A stretch of DNA of 64,000 bases from Morganella morganii H1r. Lineage in GTDB: Bacteria; Pseudomonadota; Gammaproteobacteria; Enterobacterales; Enterobacteriaceae. Under the pieces are notes generated by a model that saw nothing but the letters and a program-made list of their open reading frames with translations, was not told the origin of the DNA and searched no databases. This document shows, one piece after another, positions 1-9,020 of this stretch. The stretch's first letter is position 1; every line of letters begins with the position of its first letter. The translations under genes were made by a program, and so were the position numbers. Where the stretch lies: contig NZ_AYMP01000024.1 of NCBI RefSeq assembly GCF_000633515.1, positions 62,001 to 126,000 of the forward strand, written 5' to 3'.

Positions 1-1
1 A

Positions 2-508
2 CAGCGTCTGTTGTTCCGCGACGCAATGGCGACACTCTCCGCTGCCGTCAATATTGTCACCACCGACGGCGATGCCGGGCGCGGCGGGCTGACCGCCACC
101 GCGGTCTGCTCTGTCACGGATACGCCGCCGACCCTGCTGGTGTGCATCAACCGCAGCAGTGCGCTCAGTGAGGTGTTCAGAACCAACGGACGTTTGTGTG
201 TCAACGTGCTCACCCATGAACATCAGGCACTGGCGTGTGATTTTGCCGGGATGACCGGCCTGAGTATGGACGCGCGTTTTGCCGGTGATCACTGGCAGCC
301 CGGCGCGCTGGGACAACCTTGTCTGTATGGCTCGCTGGCCTGTCTGGAAGGTGTGGTGACTCAGGTGCAGGAAATCGGCACACACAATATCTTTATGGCG
401 GAGATCCGCAATATTGATGTCCGCGACGAAGGACATGGTCTGATTTACTTCCGCCGTGATTTCCGCACTGTCGAAACCGGTGATATCCCCGCTGCTGCTG
501 TTGCCTGA
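2..508 (+). CDS. hpaC: Flavin reductase of 4-hydroxyphenylacetate 3-monooxygenase (5' end outside window)
   Basis: Reductase component that supplies reduced flavin (FADH2, using NADH) to the HpaB oxygenase in 4-hydroxyphenylacetate breakdown; cytosolic. The frame is open from base 2 with no start. The first codons read QRLLFRDAMATLSAAVNIVT, the N-terminal flavin-reductase signature of E. coli HpaC, so the true start lies a few codons upstream of the window; the TTG at 11 is internal. The conserved ATAVCSVTDTPPTLLVCIN segment and the C-terminal GHGLIYFRRDF segment fit the flavin reductase-like (FMN-binding split barrel) family. The length is close to the roughly 170 aa of HpaC. hpaB is expected just upstream, which cannot be seen here. 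The family is sure; the substrate is inferred from similarity. Confidence 0.9.
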   Translation, partial: QRLLFRDAMATLSAAVNIVTTDGDAGRGGLTATAVCSVTDTPPTLLVCINRSSALSEVFRTNGRLCVNVLTHEHQALACDFAGMTGLSMDARFAGDHWQPGALGQPCLYGSLACLEGVVTQVQEIGTHNIFMAEIRNIDVRDEGHGLIYFRRDFRTVETGDIPAAAVA

Positions 509-526
509 TCCGTTTTCATTCTTATC

Positions 527-567
527 ATAATAATTCGTTAACATATCATGTGTTAACGAATTATTAT
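527..567. terminator. Long AT-rich perfect hairpin after hpaC
   Basis: The arms 527-543 and 551-567 are perfect 17-nt inverted repeats (arm ATAATAATTCGTTAACA) around a 7-nt loop. It starts 18 nt after the hpaC stop. The stem is AT-rich and has no U-tract of the classical kind, so it may be a terminator, an mRNA 3'-end stabiliser or a protein-binding palindrome. The hairpin itself is seen directly; its role is inferred. Confidence 0.5.
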
Positions 568-917
568 TCATCAGAAAAATAACTGTTACATATTTTCACA
601 TTTAACTCTGCATCCCTCCGGACAACAGAATAAATAACCGCCAATCCGCTCAAATCACCATCAACAAAACCATTGAAGACTAATTATTGATGTCAATCTA
701 ATGAATTTTATTTCAATTATGATATTAATTATTACAGTAAGTGTGATCTGCCTTTGAGATGCTCAGCAGGCAATATATTAGTCTGAGCCCTTTGGCAAAT
801 ACCCTGACAAATACGCAAACACTCAACCTTACGCAAGAGTTTATCTTTTAGCTTTGCCTCCGCGATGCCGGGAAGGCTTTTGCGTGATGAATAATTATTA
901 ATAAGAGGCATTAAACC
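568..917. other. Intergenic region upstream of dtpB
   Basis: AT-rich 350-bp leader with no credible ORF. It presumably carries the dtpB promoter. An imperfect GC-rich hairpin (around 855-882) is followed by a T-run, and the dtpB ribosome-binding site (AAGAGG, 902-907) closes it. I saw no clear sigma-70 boxes that I would defend. Confidence 0.4.
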
Positions 918-2387
918 ATGAGTAAACCCGCGCAGGTTGGATTATTTAACCAACCTAAGCCATTCTTCATGATTTTTATCGTGGAGCTGTGGGAACGCTT
1001 CGGCTATTACGGTGTACAAGGCATCCTGGCCGTCTACTTCGTTCAGAAACTGGGATTCAGTCAGGAACAGGCATTTATCACCTTCGGGGCATTCGCCGCG
1101 CTGGTATACGGTCTGATCTCTATCGGTGGTTACGTCGGTGACCACGTCCTCGGGACCAAACGGACCATCATCTTAGGGGCCATCGTGATGGCTGTCGGTT
1201 ATTTTATGACCGGCCTGTCTATCATGCACCCGGATCTGATCTTCTACGCACTGGGTACCATTGCTGTCGGTAACGGCTTATTCAAAGCTAACCCGGCCAG
1301 CCTGCTGGCAAAATGCTATCCGCCGAAAGACCCGCGTCTGGACGGGGCATTTACCCTGTTCTATATGTCGATCAACATCGGCTCCCTGATTTCCCTGGCG
1401 CTGGCACCGGTTATCGCGGACAAATACAGCTATACCGTCACTTATAATATCTGCGGTATCGGCCTGCTGATCGCCCTGGCGGTCTTCCTGTTCTGTCAGA
1501 AAATGGTGCGTAATATCGGTTCCGAGCCGGATCACAAACCAATGAAATTCGGCAGCCTGCTGGTGGTGTTAGCCGGTAGTGTGGCAACCGTCTTCCTGTG
1601 TGCATGGTTACTGCACAACGTGGTTGTTGCCAACTATGTGTTACTCGGCGTCACCGCTGTGGTTATCTTCTTCTTCTTCCGCGAAGCCTTCAAACTGAAA
1701 GGCGTTGAGCGGAACAAGATGTATGTGGCGTTTGTTCTGATGCTGGAAGCGGTTATCTTCTATGTGCTGTATGCCCAGATGCCGACTTCACTGAACTTCT
1801 TCGCTATCTATAACGTACATCACACCATTATGGGTATTGATGTGCATCCGGTCAGCTTCCAGGCACTGAACCCGTTCTGGATTATCGTACTGAGCCCGGT
1901 TCTGGCTTACTTCTACAGTAAAATGGGTGCACGCGGCAAAGACTTCTCGATGCCGGGTAAATTCACCATCGGTATGTTCTGCTGCTCTGCCGGTTTCCTG
2001 ACCGCTGCCGCTTCCGGTATGTGGTTTGCCGATGCCTCCGGTCTGACCTCACCGTGGTTTATCGTTCTGGTTTACTTCTTCCAGGCAGTCGGTGAACTGA
2101 TGATCAGTGCGCTGGGTCTGGCGATGGTGGCTGCGTTCGTTCCGCAGTACCTGATGGGCTTTATTCTCGGGATGTGGTTCCTGACCCAGGCAATGGCAAC
2201 ACTGCTGGGCGGTTACGTGGCGACCTTTACCGCTCCGCCGGAAGGCGTGACCGACCCGCTTCAGACTCTCGGTATCTACACCGATGTGTTTGGCAAAATC
2301 GGTATCGCAACGGCGGTTGCCGGCCTTATTATGTGGGCTATCGTACCGAAACTGAACAAAATCATGAAAGAAGAAAAAACAGCCTGA
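918..2387 (+). CDS. dtpB: Dipeptide/tripeptide permease B (POT/PTR family)
   Basis: Proton-coupled uptake of di- and tripeptides across the inner membrane. The 489 aa equal the length of E. coli DtpB, and the sequence follows DtpB rather than DtpA throughout. The POT signature ExxERFxYY is at residues 23-31 (ELWERFGYY), [14 protein letters not shown] at about 71-84 and [12 protein letters not shown] at about 119-130. Strongly hydrophobic segments fit the 14-helix fold of the family. The start ATG follows AAGAGGCATTAAACC, a reasonable ribosome-binding site. It is monocistronic: a long leader precedes it and a U-tract terminator follows. Together with the next gene (ggt), which releases peptides and amino acids in the periplasm, it gives a small peptide-scavenging neighbourhood; this link is an inference. 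Confidence 0.96.
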   Translation: MSKPAQVGLFNQPKPFFMIFIVELWERFGYYGVQGILAVYFVQKLGFSQEQAFITFGAFAALVYGLISIGGYVGDHVLGTKRTIILGAIVMAVGYFMTGLSIMHPDLIFYALGTIAVGNGLFKANPASLLAKCYPPKDPRLDGAFTLFYMSINIGSLISLALAPVIADKYSYTVTYNICGIGLLIALAVFLFCQKMVRNIGSEPDHKPMKFGSLLVVLAGSVATVFLCAWLLHNVVVANYVLLGVTAVVIFFFFREAFKLKGVERNKMYVAFVLMLEAVIFYVLYAQMPTSLNFFAIYNVHHTIMGIDVHPVSFQALNPFWIIVLSPVLAYFYSKMGARGKDFSMPGKFTIGMFCCSAGFLTAAASGMWFADASGLTSPWFIVLVYFFQAVGELMISALGLAMVAAFVPQYLMGFILGMWFLTQAMATLLGGYVATFTAPPEGVTDPLQTLGIYTDVFGKIGIATAVAGLIMWAIVPKLNKIMKEEKTA

Positions 2388-2394
2388 TTGTGTT

Positions 2395-2419
2395 AACCGG
2401 TGCTGCTGCGGCACCGGTT
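2395..2419 (+). terminator. Hairpin after dtpB
   Basis: AACCGGTGC (2395-2403) pairs with GCACCGGTT (2411-2419), 8 nt after the dtpB stop. It is the first of two hairpins and lacks a good U-tract. Confidence 0.4.
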
Positions 2420-2458
2420 TACCGTCTCGTTTGCGTAATGACACGCTGTTCTGCATAG

Positions 2459-2479
2459 CCCGGGTTATCCGGGTTTTTT
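2459..2479 (+). terminator. Rho-independent terminator of dtpB
   Basis: CCCGG (2459-2463) pairs with CCGGG (2469-2473) and is followed directly by six T (2474-2479). Confidence 0.75.
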
Positions 2480-2561
2480 ATTATCTCCCTGCTCTGCTTT
2501 TCTGCCCGGTTTCACATTTTCCCGCACGCCATTTCTCAAATATTAGTATCCCTGCTATACG

Positions 2562-2581
2562 TTAATTAACTATTAATTAAC
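2562..2581. repeat. Phased direct repeat in the ggt upstream region
   Basis: TTAATTAAC occurs at 2562-2570 and again at 2573-2581, 11 bp apart (one helical turn), just upstream of ggt. TGCTATACG directly before it (about 2553-2561) resembles an extended -10 element. This is a candidate operator or promoter region with no known binding protein. Confidence 0.35.
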
Positions 2582-2634
2582 AAATAGTCAATCACTTCAT
2601 CATACAAAACCCTGCACGATCAACGGAGATAATA

Positions 2635-4398
2635 ATGCGAACACCATGGCAAACACCTGTTCTTCTGCTCTCTCTGCTGCTTTCCCCGCAATTGTACGCT
2701 GCTTCCGAACCCGCCGCTGAAGCCCGCAACGGGATGGTGGTCTCTTCCCAGCATCTGGCATCACAGGCCGGTGCCGATATTCTGAAATCCGGTGGTAACG
2801 CGGTGGATGCGGCGGTGGCTGTCGGCTACGCTCAGGCAGTGGTGAATCCCTGCTGCGGTAATATCGGCGGCGGTGGTTTTATGACCCTGCATCTGGCAGA
2901 CGGAAAAAATATTTTCATCAATTTCCGTGAGACGGCCCCGGCATCCGCCTCTGCGGATATGTATCTCGATAAAGACGGTAATCTGATCAAAGATGCCAGC
3001 CTGTACGGCTACCTCGCCGCCGGGGTGCCGGGAACGGTAAAAGGGCTCGATTATGCCCTGGAAAAATACGGCACCATGACGCGGGAGCAGGTGATGGCTC
3101 CGGCGATCAAACTGGCCCGTGACGGTTTTATCCTGACCCGCGCGGATACCGATGTGCTGGATACCACCACCGCCCGTTTTAAGCAGGATCCGGAAGCTGC
3201 GCGGATTTTCCTTAAACCTGACGGCTCCGCATTTCAGCCGGGCGACCGTCTGATTCAGACCGATCTGGCCAATACCCTGGAGCGCATTGCCAAAGAAGGC
3301 CCTTCCGCCTTTTATGAAGGTGATATCCCGCAAATCGTGGAAAAAGCCTCTCAGGCAGGCGGCGGTAAGCTGACAGCCAAAGATTTCGCAGATTACACCA
3401 TTTCTGAGGTCGCGCCGGTCACCTGTACCTATCGCGGTTATGAGTTTATATCCGCCCCGCCGCCGAGCTCCGGCGGTGTGACTATCTGCCAGACCCTGAA
3501 TATTCTGGAAGGTTATGATCTGAAAGCAATGGGCTTTAACTCGGCGGATTATATCCACACTCTGACAGAGGCGATGCGCCATTCTTATATGGATCGCAAT
3601 ACTTCCCTCGGTGACCCGGCGTTTGTGAAAAACCCGACCGAAAAACTGACCAGCAAAGCCTATGCGGAAGAGCTGCGCAAAGAAATCATTCCGGGCAAAG
3701 CCACCCCTTCTGCTCAGGTGCAGCCGGGTACCGGTCCGCATGAAAAACCGGAAACCACACACTATTCCGTGGTGGATAACAAAGGTAATGCGGTTTCCAC
3801 CACCTATACCATCAATGGTCGTTTCGGTGCGGTGGTGATCCCGCCGGGCACCGGCTTCTTCCTCAATGATGAAATGGATGATTTCACCACCAAAATCGGT
3901 GAGAAGAATATGTACGGCCTGGTTCAGGGTGAGCGCAACGCAATTGCCCCGGGCAAACGTCCGCTTTCTTCCATGAGCCCGACCATTGTCACCAAAGACG
4001 GTAAGATTTTCCTGGTGCTTGGTTCGCCGGGCGGCTCACGGATCATCTCTATCACCCTGCAGACCGCGCTGAATATTATCGACCACGGCATGGCACCGCA
4101 GGAAGCCGTGAATGCGCCGCGTATCCACCATCAGTGGCTGCCGGATGAGGTGTATTACGAGCAGCGCGGTGTGTCAAAAGACTCACTGAATCTGCTGGAT
4201 AAAATGGGTTATAAGATGGTTGAGCAGACACCGTGGGGCGCCGCCGAGCTGATTATGGTGGGATTACCGGGTGCCGCCGGGGTCAGCGCGGATTCTTCCG
4301 GCAATGATGCCGCCGTGTCCGGTAAGGTGCGGGAAGGTTATCTGTACGGCGCCAATGATGTGCGCCGCCCGGCCGGGGAAGCAGCAGGAGTCGAGTAA
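2635..4398 (+). CDS. ggt: Gamma-glutamyltransferase (periplasmic)
   Basis: Cleaves gamma-glutamyl bonds (glutathione and other gamma-glutamyl compounds) and transfers the glutamyl group to water or amino acids, in the periplasm. The precursor has 587 aa, like E. coli GGT (580). A Sec signal peptide spans about residues 1-22 (charged start, LLLSLLLS core, LYA-A cleavage). The proenzyme self-cleaves before the catalytic threonine: the TTHYSVVD motif begins at Thr374, giving a large and a small subunit. The family motifs GGGFM (about residue 81), PPPSSGG (about 278) and PLSSMSPTIV (about 442) are present. The start ATG follows ACGGAGATAATA. It is monocistronic with its own upstream region and a strong terminator shared with the convergent ter operon. 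No defects seen. Confidence 0.97.
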   Translation: MRTPWQTPVLLLSLLLSPQLYAASEPAAEARNGMVVSSQHLASQAGADILKSGGNAVDAAVAVGYAQAVVNPCCGNIGGGGFMTLHLADGKNIFINFRETAPASASADMYLDKDGNLIKDASLYGYLAAGVPGTVKGLDYALEKYGTMTREQVMAPAIKLARDGFILTRADTDVLDTTTARFKQDPEAARIFLKPDGSAFQPGDRLIQTDLANTLERIAKEGPSAFYEGDIPQIVEKASQAGGGKLTAKDFADYTISEVAPVTCTYRGYEFISAPPPSSGGVTICQTLNILEGYDLKAMGFNSADYIHTLTEAMRHSYMDRNTSLGDPAFVKNPTEKLTSKAYAEELRKEIIPGKATPSAQVQPGTGPHEKPETTHYSVVDNKGNAVSTTYTINGRFGAVVIPPGTGFFLNDEMDDFTTKIGEKNMYGLVQGERNAIAPGKRPLSSMSPTIVTKDGKIFLVLGSPGGSRIISITLQTALNIIDHGMAPQEAVNAPRIHHQWLPDEVYYEQRGVSKDSLNLLDKMGYKMVEQTPWGAAELIMVGLPGAAGVSADSSGNDAAVSGKVREGYLYGANDVRRPAGEAAGVE

Positions 4399-4425
4399 TC
4401 TCCCGGCCGGATTTGTAAACGCAGC

Positions 4426-4457
4426 ATGCCCTGTCCGTGACGGACAGGGCATTTTTT
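4426..4457 (+). terminator. Rho-independent terminator of ggt
   Basis: ATGCCCTGTCCG (4426-4437) pairs perfectly with CGGACAGGGCAT (4441-4452) around a TGA loop, followed by a T-run to 4457. It lies between the convergent ggt and terE stops. Confidence 0.9.
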
Positions 4458-4481
4458 ACGGCAACCCACTGATATCAATAA

Positions 4482-5057
4482 TTAAATATTAACACCGTGC
4501 TGAGACGCTAATGCAGACAGACCACCGGCAAAGCCCTGGCCGACTGCTTTGAATTTCCACTCAGTACCATGACGGTACAGCTCACCGAAGACCATTGCGG
4601 TTTCTGTTGATGCATCTTCAGACAGGTCGAAACGGGCAATTTCACTGCCGTTATCATTATTACAGATACGGATGAAGCTGTTGCTGACCATACCGAAGTT
4701 CTGTTTACGGGCTTCCGCATCATAAATCGTGACGGAGAAGACCAGTTTTTTCACATCCGCCGGAAGGGTATTCAGGCTGATTTTTACCTGCTCATCATCA
4801 CCATCGCCTTCTCCGGTGCGGTTGTCGCCCTGGTGTTCCACCGCGCCGCACGGGCTGGTTTTGTTATTAAAGAAGATGAAATGGCTGTCGGATAATACTT
4901 TTCCGTCGTCACCCACCATAAATACCGATGCGTCGAGGTCAAAATCCTGACCATCAGTCACACGCGCATCCCAGCCCAGACCAACCATTGCCACGCTCAT
5001 TGACGGGGCTTCTTTGGTCAGGGAGACGTTACCGCCTTTTGTAAGAGAAACTGCCAT
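4482..5057 (-). CDS. terE: Tellurium resistance protein TerE (TerD domain)
   Basis: Last gene of the terZABCDE operon. It is a small soluble TerD-domain protein; family members bind calcium and act with TerC in tellurite, phage and colicin stress phenotypes. It has 191 aa, the normal TerE length. The calcium-binding acidic motifs are seen as [12 protein letters not shown] (about residues 35-46) and [15 protein letters not shown] (about 78-92). The C-terminal [20 protein letters not shown] block is shared with TerD. The start ATG follows AGGAGTCCGGAA. It lies 59 nt after terD, so the two are probably cotranscribed, and it is about half identical to TerD by eye, an old tandem duplication. There is no terF after it; the operon ends at the ggt terminator. 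Confidence 0.95.
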   Translation of the reverse strand: MAVSLTKGGNVSLTKEAPSMSVAMVGLGWDARVTDGQDFDLDASVFMVGDDGKVLSDSHFIFFNNKTSPCGAVEHQGDNRTGEGDGDDEQVKISLNTLPADVKKLVFSVTIYDAEARKQNFGMVSNSFIRICNNDNGSEIARFDLSEDASTETAMVFGELYRHGTEWKFKAVGQGFAGGLSALASQHGVNI

Positions 5058-5116
5058 TTCCGGACTCCTGCTGCGGGTTATAAAGAGGGCTGGTTATCAG
5101 CCCGCTGAAAAAATAA

Positions 5117-5695
5117 TCAGGATGCGTTGATACCGTACTGCGCACAGACTGATGACAGACCACCGGCATAGCCCTGGCCGACAGCACGGAATTTCCACTC
5201 GGCACCGTGACGGTAGAGTTCACCGAACAGCATCGCGGTTTCAGTGGAGGCATCTTCGGTCAGGTCATAACGGGCGATTTCGGTATTGGTGTCATCATTG
5301 ACCAGGCGGATAAAGGCGCCGGATACCTGGCCGAAGCTCTGACGGCGGGTCTGCGCGTCATGGATAGTGACCACGAAGACAATTTTGTCGATCTCCGCCG
5401 GAATCATATCCAGTTTGATGATCAGGGATTCATCATCACCATCGCCCTGGCCGGTGCGGTTGTCGCCGGTATGGGTGACTGAACCGTCAGATGAACGCAG
5501 GTTGTTATAGAAAATAAAGTCTGCATCACCACGCACTTTACCGGCGGCGGTCAGCAAAAATGCAGAGGCATCAAGGTCAAAATCCTGACCATCTGTGGAA
5601 CGAACATCCCAGCCTAAGCCAATCAGGACGTTTTTCATTGAAGGGGCTGTTTTGCTCAGCGACACGTTACCACCTTTAGAAAGAGAAACGCTCAT
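5117..5695 (-). CDS. terD: Tellurium resistance protein TerD
   Basis: Calcium-binding TerD-domain protein of 192 aa. It is one of the two Ter proteins (with TerC) reported as essential for tellurite resistance in the E. coli and plasmid systems. The acidic motifs [12 protein letters not shown] (about residues 35-46) and [13 protein letters not shown] (about 78-90) supply the metal ligands. The N-terminal [12 protein letters not shown] repeat is typical. The start ATG follows TAAGGAGTAAGTGAA. The gene sits 42 nt after terC and 59 nt before terE in the same operon. Confidence 0.96.
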   Translation of the reverse strand: MSVSLSKGGNVSLSKTAPSMKNVLIGLGWDVRSTDGQDFDLDASAFLLTAAGKVRGDADFIFYNNLRSSDGSVTHTGDNRTGQGDGDDESLIIKLDMIPAEIDKIVFVVTIHDAQTRRQSFGQVSGAFIRLVNDDTNTEIARYDLTEDASTETAMLFGELYRHGAEWKFRAVGQGYAGGLSSVCAQYGINAS

Positions 5696-5737
5696 TTCAC
5701 TTACTCCTTAGTTAAATCAGTGACGGGCGGCGGATAA

Positions 5738-6772
5738 TTACTTATCCGCACTTTCCGTTTTTTCCGGGAAAACAAAGCTGGCGATAATACCCAGTGCCAG
5801 AACCCCGAGCACCACGAACAGGCTGCTGGCGGCCGAAATATGTAATCCGTGACCCCAGAGGCTGTCTGTCGCATTCAGACCCAGTTTCACCGCGATAAAG
5901 AACAGCAGCGCAATAACTGCTTTTTCCAGGTGAACCAGATACTGCTTCAGTGCTTCCAGGACAAAATACAGGGTACGCAGGCCGAGGATCGCGAACATCA
6001 TGGCGCTGTATACAATCAGCGGCTCACGGCTCACGGCGATAATCGCCGGTACGGAATCAAACGCAAACATCACATCGGACAGTTCCACCACCGCCACACA
6101 CAGCATCAGCGGCGTGGCATACAGAGCGGCTTTTTTACCGCGCCCGATAGTGACGTCTTTGTTCTCCGGTTTTGCCAGCTCGGCATCCACTTCTTTCTGA
6201 GTCAGCAGGAAGGCGTGTCCGCTCAGTTTCGGCCAGATCGGGAACAGTTTTTTCACCATCCGGTAAGCAATGTGCTGTGAGTAATCTTCAATCTCTTCCT
6301 TCTCTTCGCGGTTACGCAGCATCATGACGGCGGTCCAGGCGACGATCAGGGCGAAAATCACTTCCACATACGGCCCCAGGCTCAGCAGACCGGTCCCTAT
6401 CGCCACGAAAATCCCGCGGAAAACAATAGCCCCGATAATGCCCCAGTACAGCACACGGTGGCGGAAACGATCCGGAACCGAGAACCAGGAGAAAATCGCC
6501 ATCATCACAAACAGGTTGTCGACCGACAGCACTTTCTCAAGCGCATAACCGGTGACGAACAGGCTCGCAACCTCTGAACCGTGGTGGATATAGAGAAACC
6601 CGGCAAAACCCATTGCCACAGCAACCCAGAAAACAGACCAGATTGCCGCATTTTTCAGTGAAACCGGCTTATCGCCCCGGTGCATAAACAAATCAATAAA
6701 AATCGCACCGATTGCGAGGACGACGAAAACAGTGACTGTTTCCACCGGAAAACCGATATGTGTTGATTCCAT
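5738..6772 (-). CDS. terC: Tellurium resistance membrane protein TerC
   Basis: Integral inner-membrane protein of 344 aa (E. coli plasmid TerC has 346), central to the Ter membrane complex; the family is linked to metal (notably Mn) export and stress sensing. About nine hydrophobic helices are visible. The family motifs are EKVLSVDNLFVMM (about residues 79-91) and ELSDVMFAFDSVPAI (about 232-246), whose acidic residues lie in the membrane. The start ATG follows AAGGGTTAATT. It is 22 nt after terB and cotranscribed with terD. The protein is intact with no truncation. Confidence 0.96.
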   Translation of the reverse strand: MESTHIGFPVETVTVFVVLAIGAIFIDLFMHRGDKPVSLKNAAIWSVFWVAVAMGFAGFLYIHHGSEVASLFVTGYALEKVLSVDNLFVMMAIFSWFSVPDRFRHRVLYWGIIGAIVFRGIFVAIGTGLLSLGPYVEVIFALIVAWTAVMMLRNREEKEEIEDYSQHIAYRMVKKLFPIWPKLSGHAFLLTQKEVDAELAKPENKDVTIGRGKKAALYATPLMLCVAVVELSDVMFAFDSVPAIIAVSREPLIVYSAMMFAILGLRTLYFVLEALKQYLVHLEKAVIALLFFIAVKLGLNATDSLWGHGLHISAASSLFVVLGVLALGIIASFVFPEKTESADK

Positions 6773-6794
6773 AATTAACCCTTAGGTATAAAAA

Positions 6795-7250
6795 TCAGAG
6801 ACCGAATTCTGCCGGGTCAAACCCCAGGGCAGCGGCGATCTCTTTTACTGCTTTCTGCTCATCCTGATCGAAGTTACCGTCACTCTTCGCGACTGCAATC
6901 CCGACACGCACCGCTAACTGCGCTGCTTCCGGCTGATCCTTCAGCGCCAGGATATATTTCATGGTTTCACCTTTGCCGATTTCCATGTCAAAATCGAAAC
7001 TGGTGACCAGTTTGTTGAAAAATGTAATAACTTCTTCAGTTTCAAATACTTTCAGTTCTTCGGACGATTTCAGAAAACCGATCATTTTCTGTTTTTCTTC
7101 CGCGCTGACCCCGTCACTGGAAACCGCGATACGCGCACAGACAGCGATTGTGCCTTCCATAAACTTACGGTTTCTGAAACGGCTGACCTGTTTTGTCAGC
7201 TCTTCACGGCCTGAATTAAACGCATTTTTGACCCGGTTAAGTATACTCAT
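6795..7250 (-). CDS. terB: Tellurite resistance protein TerB
   Basis: Small acidic helical cytoplasmic protein (151 aa) that associates with TerC at the membrane and binds metal ions. It has two TerB half-repeats with acidic clusters: SSDGVSAEEKQKM (about residues 46-58) and KSDGNFDQDEQKAV (about 122-135), then the conserved end FDPAEFGL. The longer frame opens at 7316, but family TerB begins with MS(I/F)xxxVK, and the ATG at 7250 has GAGGATACAGCA before it, so I start there. It lies 19 nt after terA in the operon. Confidence 0.95.
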   Translation of the reverse strand: MSILNRVKNAFNSGREELTKQVSRFRNRKFMEGTIAVCARIAVSSDGVSAEEKQKMIGFLKSSEELKVFETEEVITFFNKLVTSFDFDMEIGKGETMKYILALKDQPEAAQLAVRVGIAVAKSDGNFDQDEQKAVKEIAAALGFDPAEFGL

Positions 7251-7269
7251 TGCTGTATCCTCACTTAAA

Positions 7270-8433
7270 TTATTTCGACCCGGCTTTCCAGCGGAAACCC
7301 CACCCGAATGCTTCATCCATATCGCTTTGATTTTTAAAGAAACGGTTAAGGCGTTCGACTGTTATCGCCCCGTTCTCATTGACCAGCCGGGCAATCGCGC
7401 ACATGGTGCGGCGGTCGTCCCCTTCTGTCAGCCGGGTTTCCACCGGCGGCTGCTCCGGTACAAAGACCGTCACCATGCCATCGGTTTTGTCCCAGCTCGG
7501 TACGCCCTGATAAATAAAGGCGTAGATGAGGATCTGACGGATATGTTTCCACTCGCCGCCGTTGATATGCAACCACTCACCTTCTGAAACCGCGCCGGTG
7601 CGATCATCACCCTGCAACTGAATAAACGGTTCGCGCCGGTAATCACCAAATGCATTACCCAGTGCCTGAATTACCGATTTCTGACCATTCTGTAACTCAA
7701 CGAATGCGCCCAGATCCAGGTCAATCCCTTTGTTACCGCCACCGAACACATTACTGAGAAAGCCCCCGGAACGGCTGTTCTGAGCATCCCGGTGCCAGTT
7801 CAGATTAATGCGGATTTCACCGAAGTTATCCCGCTTGCTCAGACTGATTGACGGCTTTTCTTTGCTCAGCGATATCTTACTTAAACTGATTTTGCTTTCT
7901 GCCGGTTTTGGTGCAGGCGATGGTGCCGGTGCGGATTCTGCCGCCACATCCACCCCGAAGTGTTCCGCCAGCGGTTTCAGTCCGCCGTTGAAGCCTTGGG
8001 CAACAAAACGGAATTTCCACTCATTGTTACGGCGGTACAGTTCACCAAGGATCAGTGCCGCTTCCTGACGACCGGCGGTATCCACAATGCCGCTGAGCCG
8101 TTTTTCGCGATCCGCCTCAACCTGAACTTCCAGGCTGCGCAGACCGGCAACAGTCTGTCCGCCGTCACAGGTAACCACAAACGCGACTTTCTGCACATCC
8201 TGACGCAGACGGCTGACATCCACCGTAAAGACGGTATTGTTGCCGTTCTGCTGCCAGCTGATGGTGTTGTCATCATTCTGCGGCTGGCCGTAGAAAACCA
8301 TATCCGGATCGCCCTGCACTTTGCCGTCAGCATACAGACGGAATGCAGAGGCATCCGCCGCCGCACCGGACAGCACCGTCACCCGCAGTGTTTTCAGCGG
8401 AACGGGCGCATTCGCCCCGGGCGTCATGTTCAT
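7270..8433 (-). CDS. terA: Tellurium resistance protein TerA
   Basis: TerD-superfamily protein of 387 aa, the usual TerA length. An N-terminal TerD-like domain ends in the AQGFNGGLKPLAEHFGVDV block (about 150-168). A proline/alanine linker (about 170-185) and SLSK repeats lead into a C-terminal TerD-like domain (about 205-387) with the acidic GIDLDLGAF and GDDRTG motifs. Its start ATG overlaps the terZ stop by one base (TGATG), so the two are translationally coupled. The biochemical role is not established; the acidic TerD-type sites suggest metal-ion binding. The gene is intact. Confidence 0.95.
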   Translation of the reverse strand: MNMTPGANAPVPLKTLRVTVLSGAAADASAFRLYADGKVQGDPDMVFYGQPQNDDNTISWQQNGNNTVFTVDVSRLRQDVQKVAFVVTCDGGQTVAGLRSLEVQVEADREKRLSGIVDTAGRQEAALILGELYRRNNEWKFRFVAQGFNGGLKPLAEHFGVDVAAESAPAPSPAPKPAESKISLSKISLSKEKPSISLSKRDNFGEIRINLNWHRDAQNSRSGGFLSNVFGGGNKGIDLDLGAFVELQNGQKSVIQALGNAFGDYRREPFIQLQGDDRTGAVSEGEWLHINGGEWKHIRQILIYAFIYQGVPSWDKTDGMVTVFVPEQPPVETRLTEGDDRRTMCAIARLVNENGAITVERLNRFFKNQSDMDEAFGWGFRWKAGSK

Positions 8434-9020
8434 CAGCGCACCACCGTACTGACGATGTCAGAAGACATGTCGTCAATCGTGCGGCCGCGGCATGCGGTAC
8501 CGTGTGCGGTAAAGTTCCACTTACCACCGCTGCGGCACAGGGAGGCGATCACGATACCGGTGTGTGAGCCCTGCTCATTCAGCTGATAACGCACCAGCTC
8601 TTTACCACTCTGATCCAGCACACGGCAGAAAGCATTTTCCACATCATTAAATGTCTGACCACGGAAGCTGTTCACCGTAAAAGCCAGATATTCGGTATTC
8701 TGCGGCAGACGGTTAAGATCCACGCGGATCACTTCATCATCACCGTCACCCTCGCCGGTCAGGTTATCCCCTTCGTGGATCACGGATTTACAATCTGATT
8801 TCAGTTTGCGGAACCAGATGGTGTCGAGAATACGACCGTTTTTATCCAGCAGGATGCAGCTGGCATCCAGATCAATGGAATCGTTACCGCCGCCGAACAG
8901 CGAACCGAGAAAACCTTTCTTTTTCTGAACAGGATCCCAGCCGAGACCGAAATGCAGCTGATTTAATGCGGCAGATGCCTTGCTGAGAGATACCGTCTGA
9001 TTTTTCGTCAATGAAACCAT
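8433..9020 (-). CDS. terZ: Tellurium resistance protein TerZ
   Basis: First gene of terZABCDE: a TerD-domain protein of 195 aa. The start is set at 9020 (MVSLTKNQTVSLSK), the family N-terminus, behind AAGGAATGAAAAT; the frame stays open to a TTG at 9056, but that extension is not conserved. The acidic motifs NDSIDLDASCILL (about residues 42-54) and [15 protein letters not shown] (about 83-97) fit calcium binding. The gene is divergent from the ATP-grasp gene across a 294-bp AT-rich regulatory region, and the operon presumably starts there. The C-terminal CRGRTIDDMSSDIVS is the TerZ hallmark. Confidence 0.95.
   Translation of the reverse strand: MVSLTKNQTVSLSKASAALNQLHFGLGWDPVQKKKGFLGSLFGGGNDSIDLDASCILLDKNGRILDTIWFRKLKSDCKSVIHEGDNLTGEGDGDDEVIRVDLNRLPQNTEYLAFTVNSFRGQTFNDVENAFCRVLDQSGKELVRYQLNEQGSHTGIVIASLCRSGGKWNFTAHGTACRGRTIDDMSSDIVSTVVR

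Noticed and set aside
2761-3762. 333-aa ORF opposite ggt
   Set aside because: Shadow frame of a well-conserved gene; Arg/His/Gly-rich composition, no start signal.
7251-7316. 22-residue N-terminal extension of TerB
   Set aside because: Lies within the end of terA, is not conserved in TerB, and the ATG at 7250 has a good ribosome-binding site.
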